Source: Aerococcus viridans (GTDB lineage: Bacteria; Bacillota; Bacilli; Lactobacillales; Aerococcaceae). Taken from it: DNA of 64,000 nucleotides. The DNA lies in the NCBI RefSeq assembly GCF_001543285.1, contig NZ_CP014164.1, forward strand, positions 372,001 to 436,000. The letters are read 5' to 3'. The position numbers were made by a program, and so were the translations under genes. The notes under the pieces were generated by a model, which saw nothing but the letters and a program-made list of their open reading frames with translations, did no database searches and was not told the DNA's origin. The stretch's first letter is position 1. Every line of letters begins with the position of its first letter. Below, one piece after another: positions 8,755 through 16,544 of this stretch.

Positions 8755-10134
8755 ATGAGCAACCGTTATGCAGTAATTCTAGCAGCAGGTAAAGGGACTC
8801 GTATGAAGTCTAAATTGTATAAGGTGTTACACCCAGTTGCGGGTAAACCTATGGTAGACCACGTTTTGACTAGTGTGAATGACGCTGGGATTGATGAAGT
8901 GGTGACAATTGTTGGTCATGGTGCGGAGGCGGTCCAAGAGTTATTGGGCGACCGTACGGCTTATACAATACAAACGGAGCAGTTGGGTACTGGTCATGCG
9001 GTGCAACAAGCGGCGAGTGAATTGGCTGATAAAGAAGGTACGACTTTAGTTATTTGTGGTGATACGCCTTTATTTACAGCGGATACGATTGCGCGTTTGT
9101 TAGATGTCCATGAAGAGGCCGGCTTTAAAGCGACGATTTTAACTGCACCTGCTGATGATCCGACTGGTTACGGCCGTATTGTCCGTGATAAAGAGGGCCA
9201 AGTGGTGAAAATTGTTGAGCAAAAAGATGCCAATGATGCTGAAAAATTAATTACTGAAATTAACACAGGGACTTATGTCTTTGATAATGCCTTATTATTC
9301 GACGCTTTAAATAAAGTCGGTAATGACAATGCGCAAGGTGAATACTACTTGCCAGATGTGATTGAAATCTTGAAGGAAGCTGGCGAGGCTGTTGGGGCCT
9401 TCCAAATGGATAACTTAGATGAGTCCCTTGGGGTAAATGACCGTGTGGCTTTAGCGCAAGCTAACAAAACCATGTTTAAACGTATTAACGAATACCATAT
9501 GCGTAATGGGGTAACGATTGTCGACCCGGATGCGGTTTACATTGAAGATGGCGTTGAAATTGGCGCGGATACAGTGATTCAACCAAATGTATACCTTAAA
9601 GGGGATACTGTGATTGGTGAAGATTGCCATATTTATTCAGGGACAACAATCCGTGATTCTAAGATTGGTGATCGTGTGAAAGTCCGTGCTTCTGAAATTG
9701 AAGAAAGCCAAGTGAAAGATGGCGTGGATATTGGGCCAAATGCTCACTTACGTCCGGCATCTGTTATTGATGAAAATGCCCATATCGGAAATTTTGTGGA
9801 AATTAAAAAAGCACATATTGGTGCAGGCACTAAGGTCGGTCATTTAACTTATATTGGTGACGCCACTTTAGGCAAAAATATCAATGTTTCTTGTGGTGTG
9901 ATTTTTGCAAACTACGACGGTGTGAACAAACACCATTCAACAATCGGGGACAACTCATTTATCGGGTCTGACGTGACGATCATTTCACCTGTAAATGTTG
10001 AAGCTAATGCATTTTTAGCAGCTGGTTCAACGATTACCAAAGATGTCCCAAGCAAGGCTTTAGGGATTGCCCGTTCTCGTCAAGAAAATAAAGACGGTTT
10101 CTGGGATAGATTACCAATTGGTAAAAAAGACTAA
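8755..10134 (+). CDS. glmU: Bifunctional UDP-N-acetylglucosamine pyrophosphorylase / glucosamine-1-phosphate N-acetyltransferase
   Basis: A 459-residue enzyme making UDP-GlcNAc for peptidoglycan and other envelope polymers. It first acetylates GlcN-1-P, then adds UMP. The N-terminal pyrophosphorylase domain carries [11 protein letters not shown] and CGDTPLF. The C-terminal half is a left-handed beta helix of hexapeptide repeats with the acetyl-CoA site ([19 protein letters not shown]). The start at 8755 is chosen over 8746 because AGAGGAG (8736-8742) is 12 bases from the former and only 3 from the latter. glmU next to prs is the usual Bacillus order. Confidence 0.97.
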   Translation: MSNRYAVILAAGKGTRMKSKLYKVLHPVAGKPMVDHVLTSVNDAGIDEVVTIVGHGAEAVQELLGDRTAYTIQTEQLGTGHAVQQAASELADKEGTTLVICGDTPLFTADTIARLLDVHEEAGFKATILTAPADDPTGYGRIVRDKEGQVVKIVEQKDANDAEKLITEINTGTYVFDNALLFDALNKVGNDNAQGEYYLPDVIEILKEAGEAVGAFQMDNLDESLGVNDRVALAQANKTMFKRINEYHMRNGVTIVDPDAVYIEDGVEIGADTVIQPNVYLKGDTVIGEDCHIYSGTTIRDSKIGDRVKVRASEIEESQVKDGVDIGPNAHLRPASVIDENAHIGNFVEIKKAHIGAGTKVGHLTYIGDATLGKNINVSCGVIFANYDGVNKHHSTIGDNSFIGSDVTIISPVNVEANAFLAAGSTITKDVPSKALGIARSRQENKDGFWDRLPIGKKD

Positions 10135-10259
10135 TCCTGCAAATATTTTAACTAAATTCACATTTTTCGATTCGCTATTTAGCTAACAATCGTCGTTCTT
10201 CTATGGTAGAATAGGGATGATAAGAGTGTCTGAGCATTCAGTATTGTGGAGGGAAAAAA

Positions 10260-11255
10260 ATGTCAGAATCTATAGTCGATCATGGACTAAAAATCTTTTC
10301 ATTGAGTTCAAACAATGAACTTGCTGAAAAAATTGCAACTTCAATGGGCGTAGAGTTAGGTCATATTTCAGTGTCACATTTCAGTGATGGTGAAATTAAA
10401 ATTGCGATTGAGGAATCTATTCGTGGGGACAATGTTTATATCATCCAATCAACATCTGACCCAGTAAATGATAACTTGATGGAATTATTAATCATGATTG
10501 ATGCTTGTCGTCGTGCAAGTGCCGAAGAGATCAATGTTGTGATTCCTTACTTTGGCTACGCACGCCAAGACCGTAAGGCACAACCGCGAGAACCAATCAC
10601 AGCGAAATTAGTGGCGCGTATGATGGAAAATGCTGGTGCAACTCGCATCCTTGCGTTAGACTTACATGCTGCGCAAATCCAAGGTTTCTTCGAAGTGCCA
10701 GTAGACCACCTATACGGTGCGCCATTACTAGCAGAATACTTCTTAACCAATGACCGTTATACCGATTCAGACATCGTTGTTGTTTCACCTGACCATGGTG
10801 GGGTAACACGTGCACGTAAACTAGCTGAATTCTTAAAAGCACCGATTGCCATTATCGATAAACGTCGACCTAAAGCCAACGTTGCTGAAGTGATGAATAT
10901 TGTAGGCGATGTTTCTAATCGCCACGCTATTATCATCGATGACATGATTGACACAGCGGGTACCATTACCCTAGCTGCATCAGCAATCAAAGACGCGGGC
11001 GCATTATCTGTTGTGGCTTGCTGTACACACCCAGTATTATCTGGCCCAGCAATCCAACGTTTAGAAGACTCAGTGTTAGATGAAGTTGTTGTTTCCGATT
11101 CAATCTACTTAACAGATGAAAAACGTATCGACAAAATCAAACAAGTAACAGTATCTGAATTAATCGCGGAAGCCATTGTACGTATCCACGAAAATCGTTC
11201 AGTATCACCATTATTCAACGAAAAATTCGAAGGCATGCACCACGTCATTGAATAA
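10260..11255 (+). CDS. prs: Ribose-phosphate pyrophosphokinase (PRPP synthetase)
   Basis: A 331-residue class I enzyme making PRPP from ribose-5-phosphate and ATP, the precursor of purines, pyrimidines, His and Trp. It supplies the hpt reaction also encoded in this window. Visible signatures: [11 protein letters not shown] (metal/ATP), [12 protein letters not shown], and the PRPP loop [12 protein letters not shown]. Length is normal for the family. GGAGGG precedes the ATG. A probable -10 (TAGAAT, 10207-10212) suggests its own promoter 125 bases after glmU. A strong terminator follows. Confidence 0.97.
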   Translation: MSESIVDHGLKIFSLSSNNELAEKIATSMGVELGHISVSHFSDGEIKIAIEESIRGDNVYIIQSTSDPVNDNLMELLIMIDACRRASAEEINVVIPYFGYARQDRKAQPREPITAKLVARMMENAGATRILALDLHAAQIQGFFEVPVDHLYGAPLLAEYFLTNDRYTDSDIVVVSPDHGGVTRARKLAEFLKAPIAIIDKRRPKANVAEVMNIVGDVSNRHAIIIDDMIDTAGTITLAASAIKDAGALSVVACCTHPVLSGPAIQRLEDSVLDEVVVSDSIYLTDEKRIDKIKQVTVSELIAEAIVRIHENRSVSPLFNEKFEGMHHVIE

Positions 11256-11285
11256 GCCTTTTGATGAGTAAGTGATAGATAAATT

Positions 11286-11328
11286 GAAAAGGGCAGTCCT
11301 TCCATTGCTGGCGGGACTGCTCTTTTAT
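11286..11328 (+). terminator. Terminator after prs
   Basis: AAAAGGGCAGTCC pairs with GGGACTGCTCTTTT around a 13-base loop and ends in a T-run. Confidence 0.88.
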
Positions 11329-11472
11329 TGTCTTAGCGATTCCCACGTGTAGAAATCTTGGAGCGGTATGCTACAATGGGTTTATTGTAAATTATTCAGG
11401 TGCTAGAAAAGTGGCAGTCCCTTGGTAAGCACGCCGAGCGTTTGTCAAAACATTTTATATTGGAGGAAATTT

Positions 11473-12411
11473 ATGTTTAGTAATTTTATGATCGGGTTTA
11501 ATGCAGTCATGCCGATGTTAATCTATATGCTTTTTGGGCAATTTTTTGCCCAAGCGGGGATGATTAAACAAGAATCCTTTCAAGACTTTAACAAAGCCTT
11601 ATTTAAAATTTTGCTACCAATCAACTTATTCACCAATATTTATAAGTCTGATTTCAAGCAATCATTCAACGGCTATGCCTTGACTTATATTTTTGTCATC
11701 GCTTTAATCCTGTACTTTATGCTAGCCTTTATTATTCCAAGGGTATCCAATGACCGGACCCGTTACGGGGTGATGCTACAGGGGTCAGTCAGAGCGAACG
11801 CCATCCTATTTGGTTTACCCTTGGGGACATCTCTATTAGGTGAAGAAAATTTGGGGATGGTGACTATTACCTTGGCCATCATCGTGCCGTTCTGGAATAT
11901 CATGTCGGTCGTCGGTTTTTCTTTATATTCAGAAGATAAAGTCTCTTTTAAACAGATGGGTAGAAGTATTATCACGAACCCAATGGTGATTGCCACGTTC
12001 ATTGGTTTGATTGTTATCTTACTGGGTCTACAATTTCCTGAAGCCATCAATACTTCTTTAACCAACATTAACCGAATGGTATCACCGCTTGCCTTGATGG
12101 TCATGGGGGGGACTTTCTCTTTTAAATTGAAAGATGTCGATTTTGCCTTAATCTTTACGGTAGCCAATAAATTGATTATTATTCCTTTGATCGCAATTAC
12201 CCTCGGTGCTATTCTAGGTTTTAGAGGGGATGCAATCGTTTCTATCCTGATTGCATTCGCTGGGCCAACGGCTGTATCGTCTTATGCTCAAGCCATTGCA
12301 GCGGACGGAGACGGGGACTTAGCCAACCAAACAGTGGTGTTTACGACCATCTTTTCTATGATTACCTTGGTATTCTTGATTGCCTTGATGAAAACATTTG
12401 GTTTATTCTAA
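11473..12411 (+). CDS. AEC-family permease (auxin efflux carrier / malate permease type)
   Basis: A 312-residue, very hydrophobic protein with about ten membrane segments. The start at 11473 follows TGGAGGAAATTT; an upstream in-frame start lacks a site. The N-terminal half and the C-terminal AFAGPTAVSSYAQAIAADGD block are typical of the AEC family, which in lactic acid bacteria includes malate and other organic-acid carriers. Substrate unknown; its position facing ldh would fit organic-acid transport, but that is inference. A probable extended -10 (TGCTACAAT, 11369-11377) lies upstream. Its original terminator has been split by an insertion sequence. Confidence 0.88.
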   Translation: MFSNFMIGFNAVMPMLIYMLFGQFFAQAGMIKQESFQDFNKALFKILLPINLFTNIYKSDFKQSFNGYALTYIFVIALILYFMLAFIIPRVSNDRTRYGVMLQGSVRANAILFGLPLGTSLLGEENLGMVTITLAIIVPFWNIMSVVGFSLYSEDKVSFKQMGRSIITNPMVIATFIGLIVILLGLQFPEAINTSLTNINRMVSPLALMVMGGTFSFKLKDVDFALIFTVANKLIIIPLIAITLGAILGFRGDAIVSILIAFAGPTAVSSYAQAIAADGDGDLANQTVVFTTIFSMITLVFLIALMKTFGLF

Positions 12412-12424
12412 TAAAACAGTAAGT

Positions 12425-12440
12425 AAAAACCCCCTAAGTC
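12425..12440. terminator. Left half of a terminator split by the insertion sequence
   Basis: AAAAACCCCCTAAGT (12425-12439) is the exact partner of ACTTAGGGGGTTTT (14121-14134). Without the insertion they form a 14-bp stem with a 6-base loop, serving the AEC gene (plus) and ldh (minus). The two halves now lie 1.68 kb apart. Confidence 0.85.
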
Positions 12441-12443
12441 GCG
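12441..12443. repeat. Target-site duplication, left copy (GCG)
   Basis: GCG occurs immediately outside both ends of the element (12441-12443 and 14116-14118). Three-base duplications are common in the IS3 family. Confidence 0.75.
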
Positions 12444-12616
12444 TATAGTGGACCCAAAAAGTTAGACTAAATTTTATGAGAGTTGACCGATTGGTCAGCT
12501 CTTTTTAATACATGCAATTTGGCTTAATTCCTGTTGTCGACAATACTTCTCATAAATTTCAATCTGTCAAGAGTAGTAGCGGAGCGACTCTTGATAGATT
12601 GAAACTTTATGTGAAA

Positions 12617-13462
12617 CTATGAAAAGACAATGGAATTAGTATATTGGCTGCGATACTGGACGGGGCTTAGCCATCCTAGTTTCTCTTTAATTCGTTCTTT
12701 ATTATAATAGTTAATATAGTTGGTAATTGATTCAGCCAATTCTTCAAAACTATGATAAGTTTGACCATAATACATTTCTTGTTTGAGTATACTAAAGAAA
12801 TTTTCCATTGGTGAATTGTCATAACAATTCCCTTTTCTAGACATACTTTGGAAGATATCATTATCTTTTAAAGTTTTTGAATACCGTTTCATTTGATAAG
12901 CCCAGCCTTGGTCTGAATGAAAAGTTCTTCTGAATATGCAATCATTTGTACGTTCTATAGCTACCTTCAAAGCTTCCATCATACTTTCACCGTTAGGCCG
13001 TTTTGTTATTTGAAAACTGATGATTTCGCTATTGAATAAATCCATATAAGGATCTAAATAAAGTCTGCCTGTCTGAGTATTGCCTAACTGGTCCGTATAA
13101 TAGTATTTGAATTCAGTTGTATCAGTCGTAATTTTTTGATGTGGAACTGATGTGTTAAAACGTCGTTTTAAACGATTTGATGCTACTTTCCCTACAGTTC
13201 CCTTATAAGACTTATACTTTCTGCTTTTGTGTGAGAAGGCAGTTACAAGAATGCCTAATTCACGCATTAAGCGTAATACTTTCTTCCGATTTATATGATA
13301 ACCTAATTTTTTTAACTCGGGAGTCAGTCTTTTATACCCATAATCCTTATTTTTCTCTCTTAGTTCTAGTAAAGCATCTTTGTAAACTTTATCCTTGTCT
13401 GGTCGTTTAGATTGCTTCCTAATATAGTGATAAGTTGCCTTTGGAAAGCCAGTTACTCTCAA
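12617..13462 (-). CDS. IS3-family transposase OrfB (DDE integrase domain)
   Basis: A 281-residue reading from a TTG at 13462. Homology-like sequence in the same frame continues upstream for about 27 more codons (including KKQIAQAIYNLHTINKFKLV) into the end of orfA. OrfB is therefore probably made as an OrfAB fusion by -1 frameshifting, as is known for IS3. A helix-turn-helix-like HTH_21 segment (KDYGYKRLTPELKKLGYHIN) precedes the rve core. The catalytic triad is visible: first Asp in TTDTTEFK, second in HSDQG, Glu in MENFFSILKQE. I do not see a canonical A6G slip site in the overlap, so the slip position is unsettled. Confidence 0.92.
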   Translation of the reverse strand: MRVTGFPKATYHYIRKQSKRPDKDKVYKDALLELREKNKDYGYKRLTPELKKLGYHINRKKVLRLMRELGILVTAFSHKSRKYKSYKGTVGKVASNRLKRRFNTSVPHQKITTDTTEFKYYYTDQLGNTQTGRLYLDPYMDLFNSEIISFQITKRPNGESMMEALKVAIERTNDCIFRRTFHSDQGWAYQMKRYSKTLKDNDIFQSMSRKGNCYDNSPMENFFSILKQEMYYGQTYHSFEELAESITNYINYYNKERIKEKLGWLSPVQYRSQYTNSIVFS

Positions 13463-13515
13463 AATATCAACTAATTTGAATTTATTAATAGTATGGAGAT
13501 TGTAGATTGCTTGAG

Positions 13516-14061
13516 CTATTTGTTTCTTTGTTGCTGTTTCTCTGCTTCCTGCAATCTCCCTAATTCCTTTAAAAATTCATTCTCGATTCTCAAATCACGA
13601 TTTTCATTTTCAAGTTGTCTCAGACGCTCAACGTCTACATCTTCTCTAGTTATATTCTTTGGATCCTGAAATACTTTCTTATCAGCTTTCTTCCGTTTAC
13701 CCATTTTCGGTGGCCTACCTCTCTGTTCTGATAAGCCATCGACACCTTTCTTGAGGATAGTAGTGCGCCAATTACAAATTAGACTAGGGTTATTCATCCC
13801 TAATGAATTGGCTACTTCTCGATAACTCATCTCTGTTGTTTCATATAATTTTACAGCACTAAGCTTAAAATCAACAGAGTAATGAGTTTGATTCTTACTA
13901 CGTTTCAGTCCTTCGATTCCAAATTGTTGATAGCTATTAACCCATCTTCTTACAATAGAATCTTGTATATTATATTTCTTTGCTACCGCTAGGTAGCCAC
14001 CATAGTTCCCCAGATAATGTTTTACAATTTCCAATTTAAATTCTAGTGAATATTTTGCCAT
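13516..14061 (-). CDS. IS3-family transposase OrfA (helix-turn-helix)
   Basis: A 181-residue DNA-binding subunit with two helix-turn-helix units (YLAVAKKYNIQDSIVRRWV and YREVANSLGMNNPSLICNW). A basic linker and a C-terminal heptad region (LRQLENENRDLRIENEFLKEL) probably serve as the dimerising leucine zipper of IS150-type OrfA. It ends inside the 5-prime part of the orfB frame, which is offset by -1. The ATG at 14061 lies 9 bases after a GGGGG run inside a hairpin formed by the element's own right end. Confidence 0.92.
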   Translation of the reverse strand: MAKYSLEFKLEIVKHYLGNYGGYLAVAKKYNIQDSIVRRWVNSYQQFGIEGLKRSKNQTHYSVDFKLSAVKLYETTEMSYREVANSLGMNNPSLICNWRTTILKKGVDGLSEQRGRPPKMGKRKKADKKVFQDPKNITREDVDVERLRQLENENRDLRIENEFLKELGRLQEAEKQQQRNK

Positions 14062-14070
14062 AAAAATAAA

Positions 14071-14107
14071 CCCCCAAAAGTTAGATTTTTGGTCTAACTT
14101 TTGGGGG
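14071..14107 (-). promoter_or_regulatory. Hairpin at the IS right end upstream of orfA
   Basis: A perfect 15-bp stem (14071-14085 with 14093-14107) around a 7-base loop, containing the inner part of the right inverted repeat. In an orfA transcript entering from outside, this stem would bury the GGGGG that could act as ribosome binding site. The insulating role is inference. Confidence 0.5.
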
Positions 14108-14115
14108 CCTCTACA

Positions 14116-14134
14116 GCGGAACTTAGGGGGTTTT
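14116..14134. terminator. Right target duplication (GCG) and right half of the split terminator
   Basis: GCG at 14116-14118 repeats 12441-12443. ACTTAGGGGGTTTT (14121-14134) is the complement of 12426-12439. This half alone cannot terminate ldh transcripts. Confidence 0.8.
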
Positions 14135-14174
14135 ATGTATTAATGAGCGTCTTGTAGTAGAATGCGTTGGGTAA

Positions 14175-15131
14175 TTAGAAGTCTAATTTTGCCCAAGCTG
14201 TTTCTAAGGTATCGCGTAATTTAGTTGCTGATAATTCCATTTGTTGTTGCTCGTGGTCGTTTAAGTCAGCTTCGATGATACCACGGATACCTTCACGGTT
14301 GATGATAGCTGGAGCACCAATATAAATATCATTTTGGTTGTATTCGCCATTTAGGTAAGCAGATACAGGTAAGATAGCATTTTCGTCATTTAAGATGGCT
14401 TTTAAGATGCGGACTAAAGATACACCAATACCGTAGTAAGTTGCGCCTTTTTTCTCGATAATCTTATAAGCCTTGTCACGTACGTGGTAGAACAAGTTCA
14501 CTAAAGCTTCTTCGTCGATTGCTGAAGTTTGAGTTACCCAGTCGTAAATTGATTGGCCACCAATGTTTGCGTGTGACCATACGGGGAATTCAGTGTCACC
14601 GTGTTCCCCCATGATGTAGGCGTGGACGCTTCGTGCGTCAACATCTAATGTAGTGGCTAATTCTTGACGGAAACGGGCTGAGTCTAATGATGTACCAGAA
14701 CCGATGACGCGGTTAGTAGGTAGGCCAGAGAATTTCCAAGTTGCATAAGTTAAGATGTCTACTGGGTTAGTAGCTACTAAGAAGATACCGTCAAAGCCTG
14801 AAGCCATAATTTGATCAATCATGCTCTTGAAGATACGTAAGTTTTTATCCACTAAATCTAAACGTGTTTCACCAGGCTTTTGTGCAGCGCCTGCAGTAAT
14901 CACAACAACATCAGCGTCAGAACAATCATCGTAAGTCGCCTTGTAGATTTTCTTAGGAGATGTATAAGCTAGGGCGTCGATAAGGTCTAATACATCACCT
15001 TCAACGCGGTCTTCGTCTAAATCGATAATTCCTAATTCTCTACCAACACCTTGAATTACAGAAGCGTATGCAAATGCAGATCCTACAGCACCATCACCAA
15101 TTAAAATAACTTTTTGACCATTTTTTGACAT
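14175..15131 (-). CDS. ldh: L-lactate dehydrogenase
   Basis: A 318-residue NAD-dependent enzyme reducing pyruvate to L-lactate and regenerating NAD in fermentation. Seen: nucleotide-binding GDGAVGS at residues 12-18; substrate Arg90 in [19 protein letters not shown]; and catalytic His177 in [19 protein letters not shown] precedes the ATG. A Rex-type site lies ~120 bases upstream and a perfect cre ~225 bases upstream, fitting redox and carbon control. Its terminator, once shared with the AEC gene, is interrupted by the insertion sequence, so the 3-prime end of its mRNA has probably changed. Confidence 0.97.
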   Translation of the reverse strand: MSKNGQKVILIGDGAVGSAFAYASVIQGVGRELGIIDLDEDRVEGDVLDLIDALAYTSPKKIYKATYDDCSDADVVVITAGAAQKPGETRLDLVDKNLRIFKSMIDQIMASGFDGIFLVATNPVDILTYATWKFSGLPTNRVIGSGTSLDSARFRQELATTLDVDARSVHAYIMGEHGDTEFPVWSHANIGGQSIYDWVTQTSAIDEEALVNLFYHVRDKAYKIIEKKGATYYGIGVSLVRILKAILNDENAILPVSAYLNGEYNQNDIYIGAPAIINREGIRGIIEADLNDHEQQQMELSATKLRDTLETAWAKLDF

Positions 15132-15251
15132 AATATATTCTCCTTAACTTTTTGTCTCTTATAGTGTACGAAGCAAACCATATGGTAAATGTTCCATTAA
15201 CCCGTGCAAAGCTAGTGAACAATCGGTTTAAAAATTAGCTTGTTGATTAGT

Positions 15252-15269
15252 TAGTGAAATATTTAACAT
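15252..15269. promoter_or_regulatory. Rex-like operator upstream of ldh
   Basis: TAGTGAAATATTTAACAT matches the Gram-positive Rex consensus TTGTGAAATATTTCACAA at 15 of 18 positions. Rex represses fermentation genes when NADH is low. It lies about 120 bases upstream of the ldh start codon. Confidence 0.6.
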
Positions 15270-15354
15270 AATAATACCATTCTGTTTAAAAAAAATCAAT
15301 AGTTTTTTGCCATTATTTTTCAAATGCTATACAAAACATTGAATTTTATAACAG

Positions 15355-15370
15355 TTGTAAACGGATACAA
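15355..15370. promoter_or_regulatory. Catabolite-responsive element (cre) upstream of ldh
   Basis: TTGTAAACGGATACAA fits the CcpA consensus WTGNAANCGNWNNCWW at every position. A second copy in the opposite direction (15600-15615) differs at one consensus position. Because it lies upstream of the likely ldh promoter, activation is as plausible as repression. Confidence 0.65.
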
Positions 15371-15720
15371 AAGCTTCATATCAATGGTTTTTAAAAAATA
15401 TTAAAAACTGTTACTTTTGTTGTTTAAATCTGTACTAATGAAAATGAATAAATTCGGAATAACTTTGTGAAAAGTTGCTTAAATACTTTGCGAACGAAAC
15501 AATATTGTGTCGAATTATAGGCGATTTCTTACAAAAAGGGGACGGTGAGGGTGGAGGTTGATCACTTTTGAATTGGCCTCCACCCCTATTATGTCAAAAA
15601 TGTATCCGTTTTCCAACTGAGACCTGCTAAGATCTCAAAAATTGTCCACTATAACACGTGAACAAATTGAACTAGCAGTCAATATACACAAGGACCAGGC
15701 TTTTGCCTTTTAAGTTGAGG
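15371..15720. other. Long ldh-pth intergenic region
   Basis: No protein gene is supported. It holds a 9-bp GC-rich stem (GGGTGGAGG at 15549-15557 with CCTCCACCC at 15577-15585) and the near-cre at 15600-15615. The stem has no adjacent T-run in either direction, so I do not call it a terminator. Confidence 0.5.
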
Positions 15721-15738
15721 GGCTCTGTGTGGTATAAT
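15721..15738 (+). promoter_or_regulatory. Promoter of the pth leader (extended -10)
   Basis: TGGTATAAT with TATAAT at 15733-15738 is a good extended -10 box. The -35 is weak (TTTAAG about 18 bases upstream). Transcription would start near 15745, about 215 bases before pth. Confidence 0.55.
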
Positions 15739-15760
15739 AAACCTATCGAATATACAGGCG

Positions 15761-15809
15761 CTGTACGGGCTAACTCGCTAGGGGCGAGTGGATGTCCGTA
15801 CAGGTTTTT
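15761..15809 (+). terminator. Hairpin and T-run in the pth leader
   Basis: CTGTACGG (15761-15768) pairs with CCGTACAG (15796-15803), and ACTCGC (15773-15778) with GCGAGT (15784-15789). GTTTTTG follows. It looks like an intrinsic terminator only ~65 bases after the likely start site, so it either ends a tiny RNA or acts as an attenuator for pth-mfd. Confidence 0.6.
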
Positions 15810-15958
15810 GCGTATTAACAAGGATTTGCGCTACGAATGTAAAGTCTATTATCGTGATGAAGGCGCTTAATCCGCCAAAAGCTAGAAAATACGTATCCAA
15901 TAATTTAAATCAAGTATCTGAACAAATAAGCGACATAACAACAAGGAGACTTCAAGAA

Positions 15959-16522
15959 ATGAAATTAATCGTCGGATTGGGTAATCCAGGAAAAAAATAT
16001 GAGGGCACACGCCACAATATCGGTTTTATTGTCTTAGATGAATGGGCTCACCAACATCATGAAACCTTTAATAAAACGGGATTCAAAGGTGAATACTTTG
16101 AAACTTTTGTTAATGGAGAAAAAGTGATTTTCTTAAAACCAACTACCTTTATGAATAATTCTGGGGAAGCGGTTGGTGCGGTGGCCAACTATTATTCAAT
16201 TCCAGTAGAAGATATTTTAGTGGTTTATGATGATTTAGATATGGATCCAGGCCGGATTCGTTTACGTCAAAAGGGTTCTGCTGGCGGACATAACGGGGTA
16301 AAATCACTGATTGCCCACCTTGGCACCGACAAAATTCGGCGCATTAAATTAGGTATCGGCCATCCGGGTAAAGACGGGACCGTTGTCAACCACGTCCTAT
16401 CTAGATTTCCAAAAGAAGATCATACGCCGATGCTTGCGGCTACGCGTGCAGCGGTTGAAGCCATTGACTACTGGTTAGCGGGTCATTCTTTTGAGGAAAC
16501 CATGACCAACTATAACAATTAG
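15959..16522 (+). CDS. pth: Peptidyl-tRNA hydrolase
   Basis: A 187-residue enzyme that frees tRNA from peptidyl-tRNA dropped by ribosomes. The ATG at 15959 follows AAGGAGAC; longer in-frame readings are leader sequence. Family features: GLGNPGKKYEGTRHNIGF with the catalytic His19, LKPTTFMNNSGE, and YDDLDMDPGRIR with the catalytic-site Asp. Length is normal. It is followed after 22 bases by mfd, as in Bacillus (spoVC-mfd). A structured leader lies upstream. Confidence 0.96.
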   Translation: MKLIVGLGNPGKKYEGTRHNIGFIVLDEWAHQHHETFNKTGFKGEYFETFVNGEKVIFLKPTTFMNNSGEAVGAVANYYSIPVEDILVVYDDLDMDPGRIRLRQKGSAGGHNGVKSLIAHLGTDKIRRIKLGIGHPGKDGTVVNHVLSRFPKEDHTPMLAATRAAVEAIDYWLAGHSFEETMTNYNN

Positions 16523-16544
16523 CCGAGAAAAGGAGGGAGACCGC

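Larger units (their letters stand above)
12444..14115. mobile_element. IS3-family (IS150-like) insertion sequence, 1672 bp
   Basis: The element is bounded by imperfect inverted repeats matching at 20 of 24 positions. The left end begins TATAGTGGACCC; the right end, read inward, begins TGTAGAGGCCCC; both continue into AAAGTTAGAC. It carries orfA (DNA-binding) and orfB (DDE integrase) on the minus strand in overlapping frames. Both frames look intact, so it may be active. It sits in the loop of a terminator between the AEC gene and ldh with a GCG duplication. Confidence 0.9.

Noticed and set aside
13460-13530. Broken transposase (separate reading frames)
   Set aside because: Overlapping orfA/orfB in a -1 relation is the normal IS3 design, and both catalytic and DNA-binding parts are intact.
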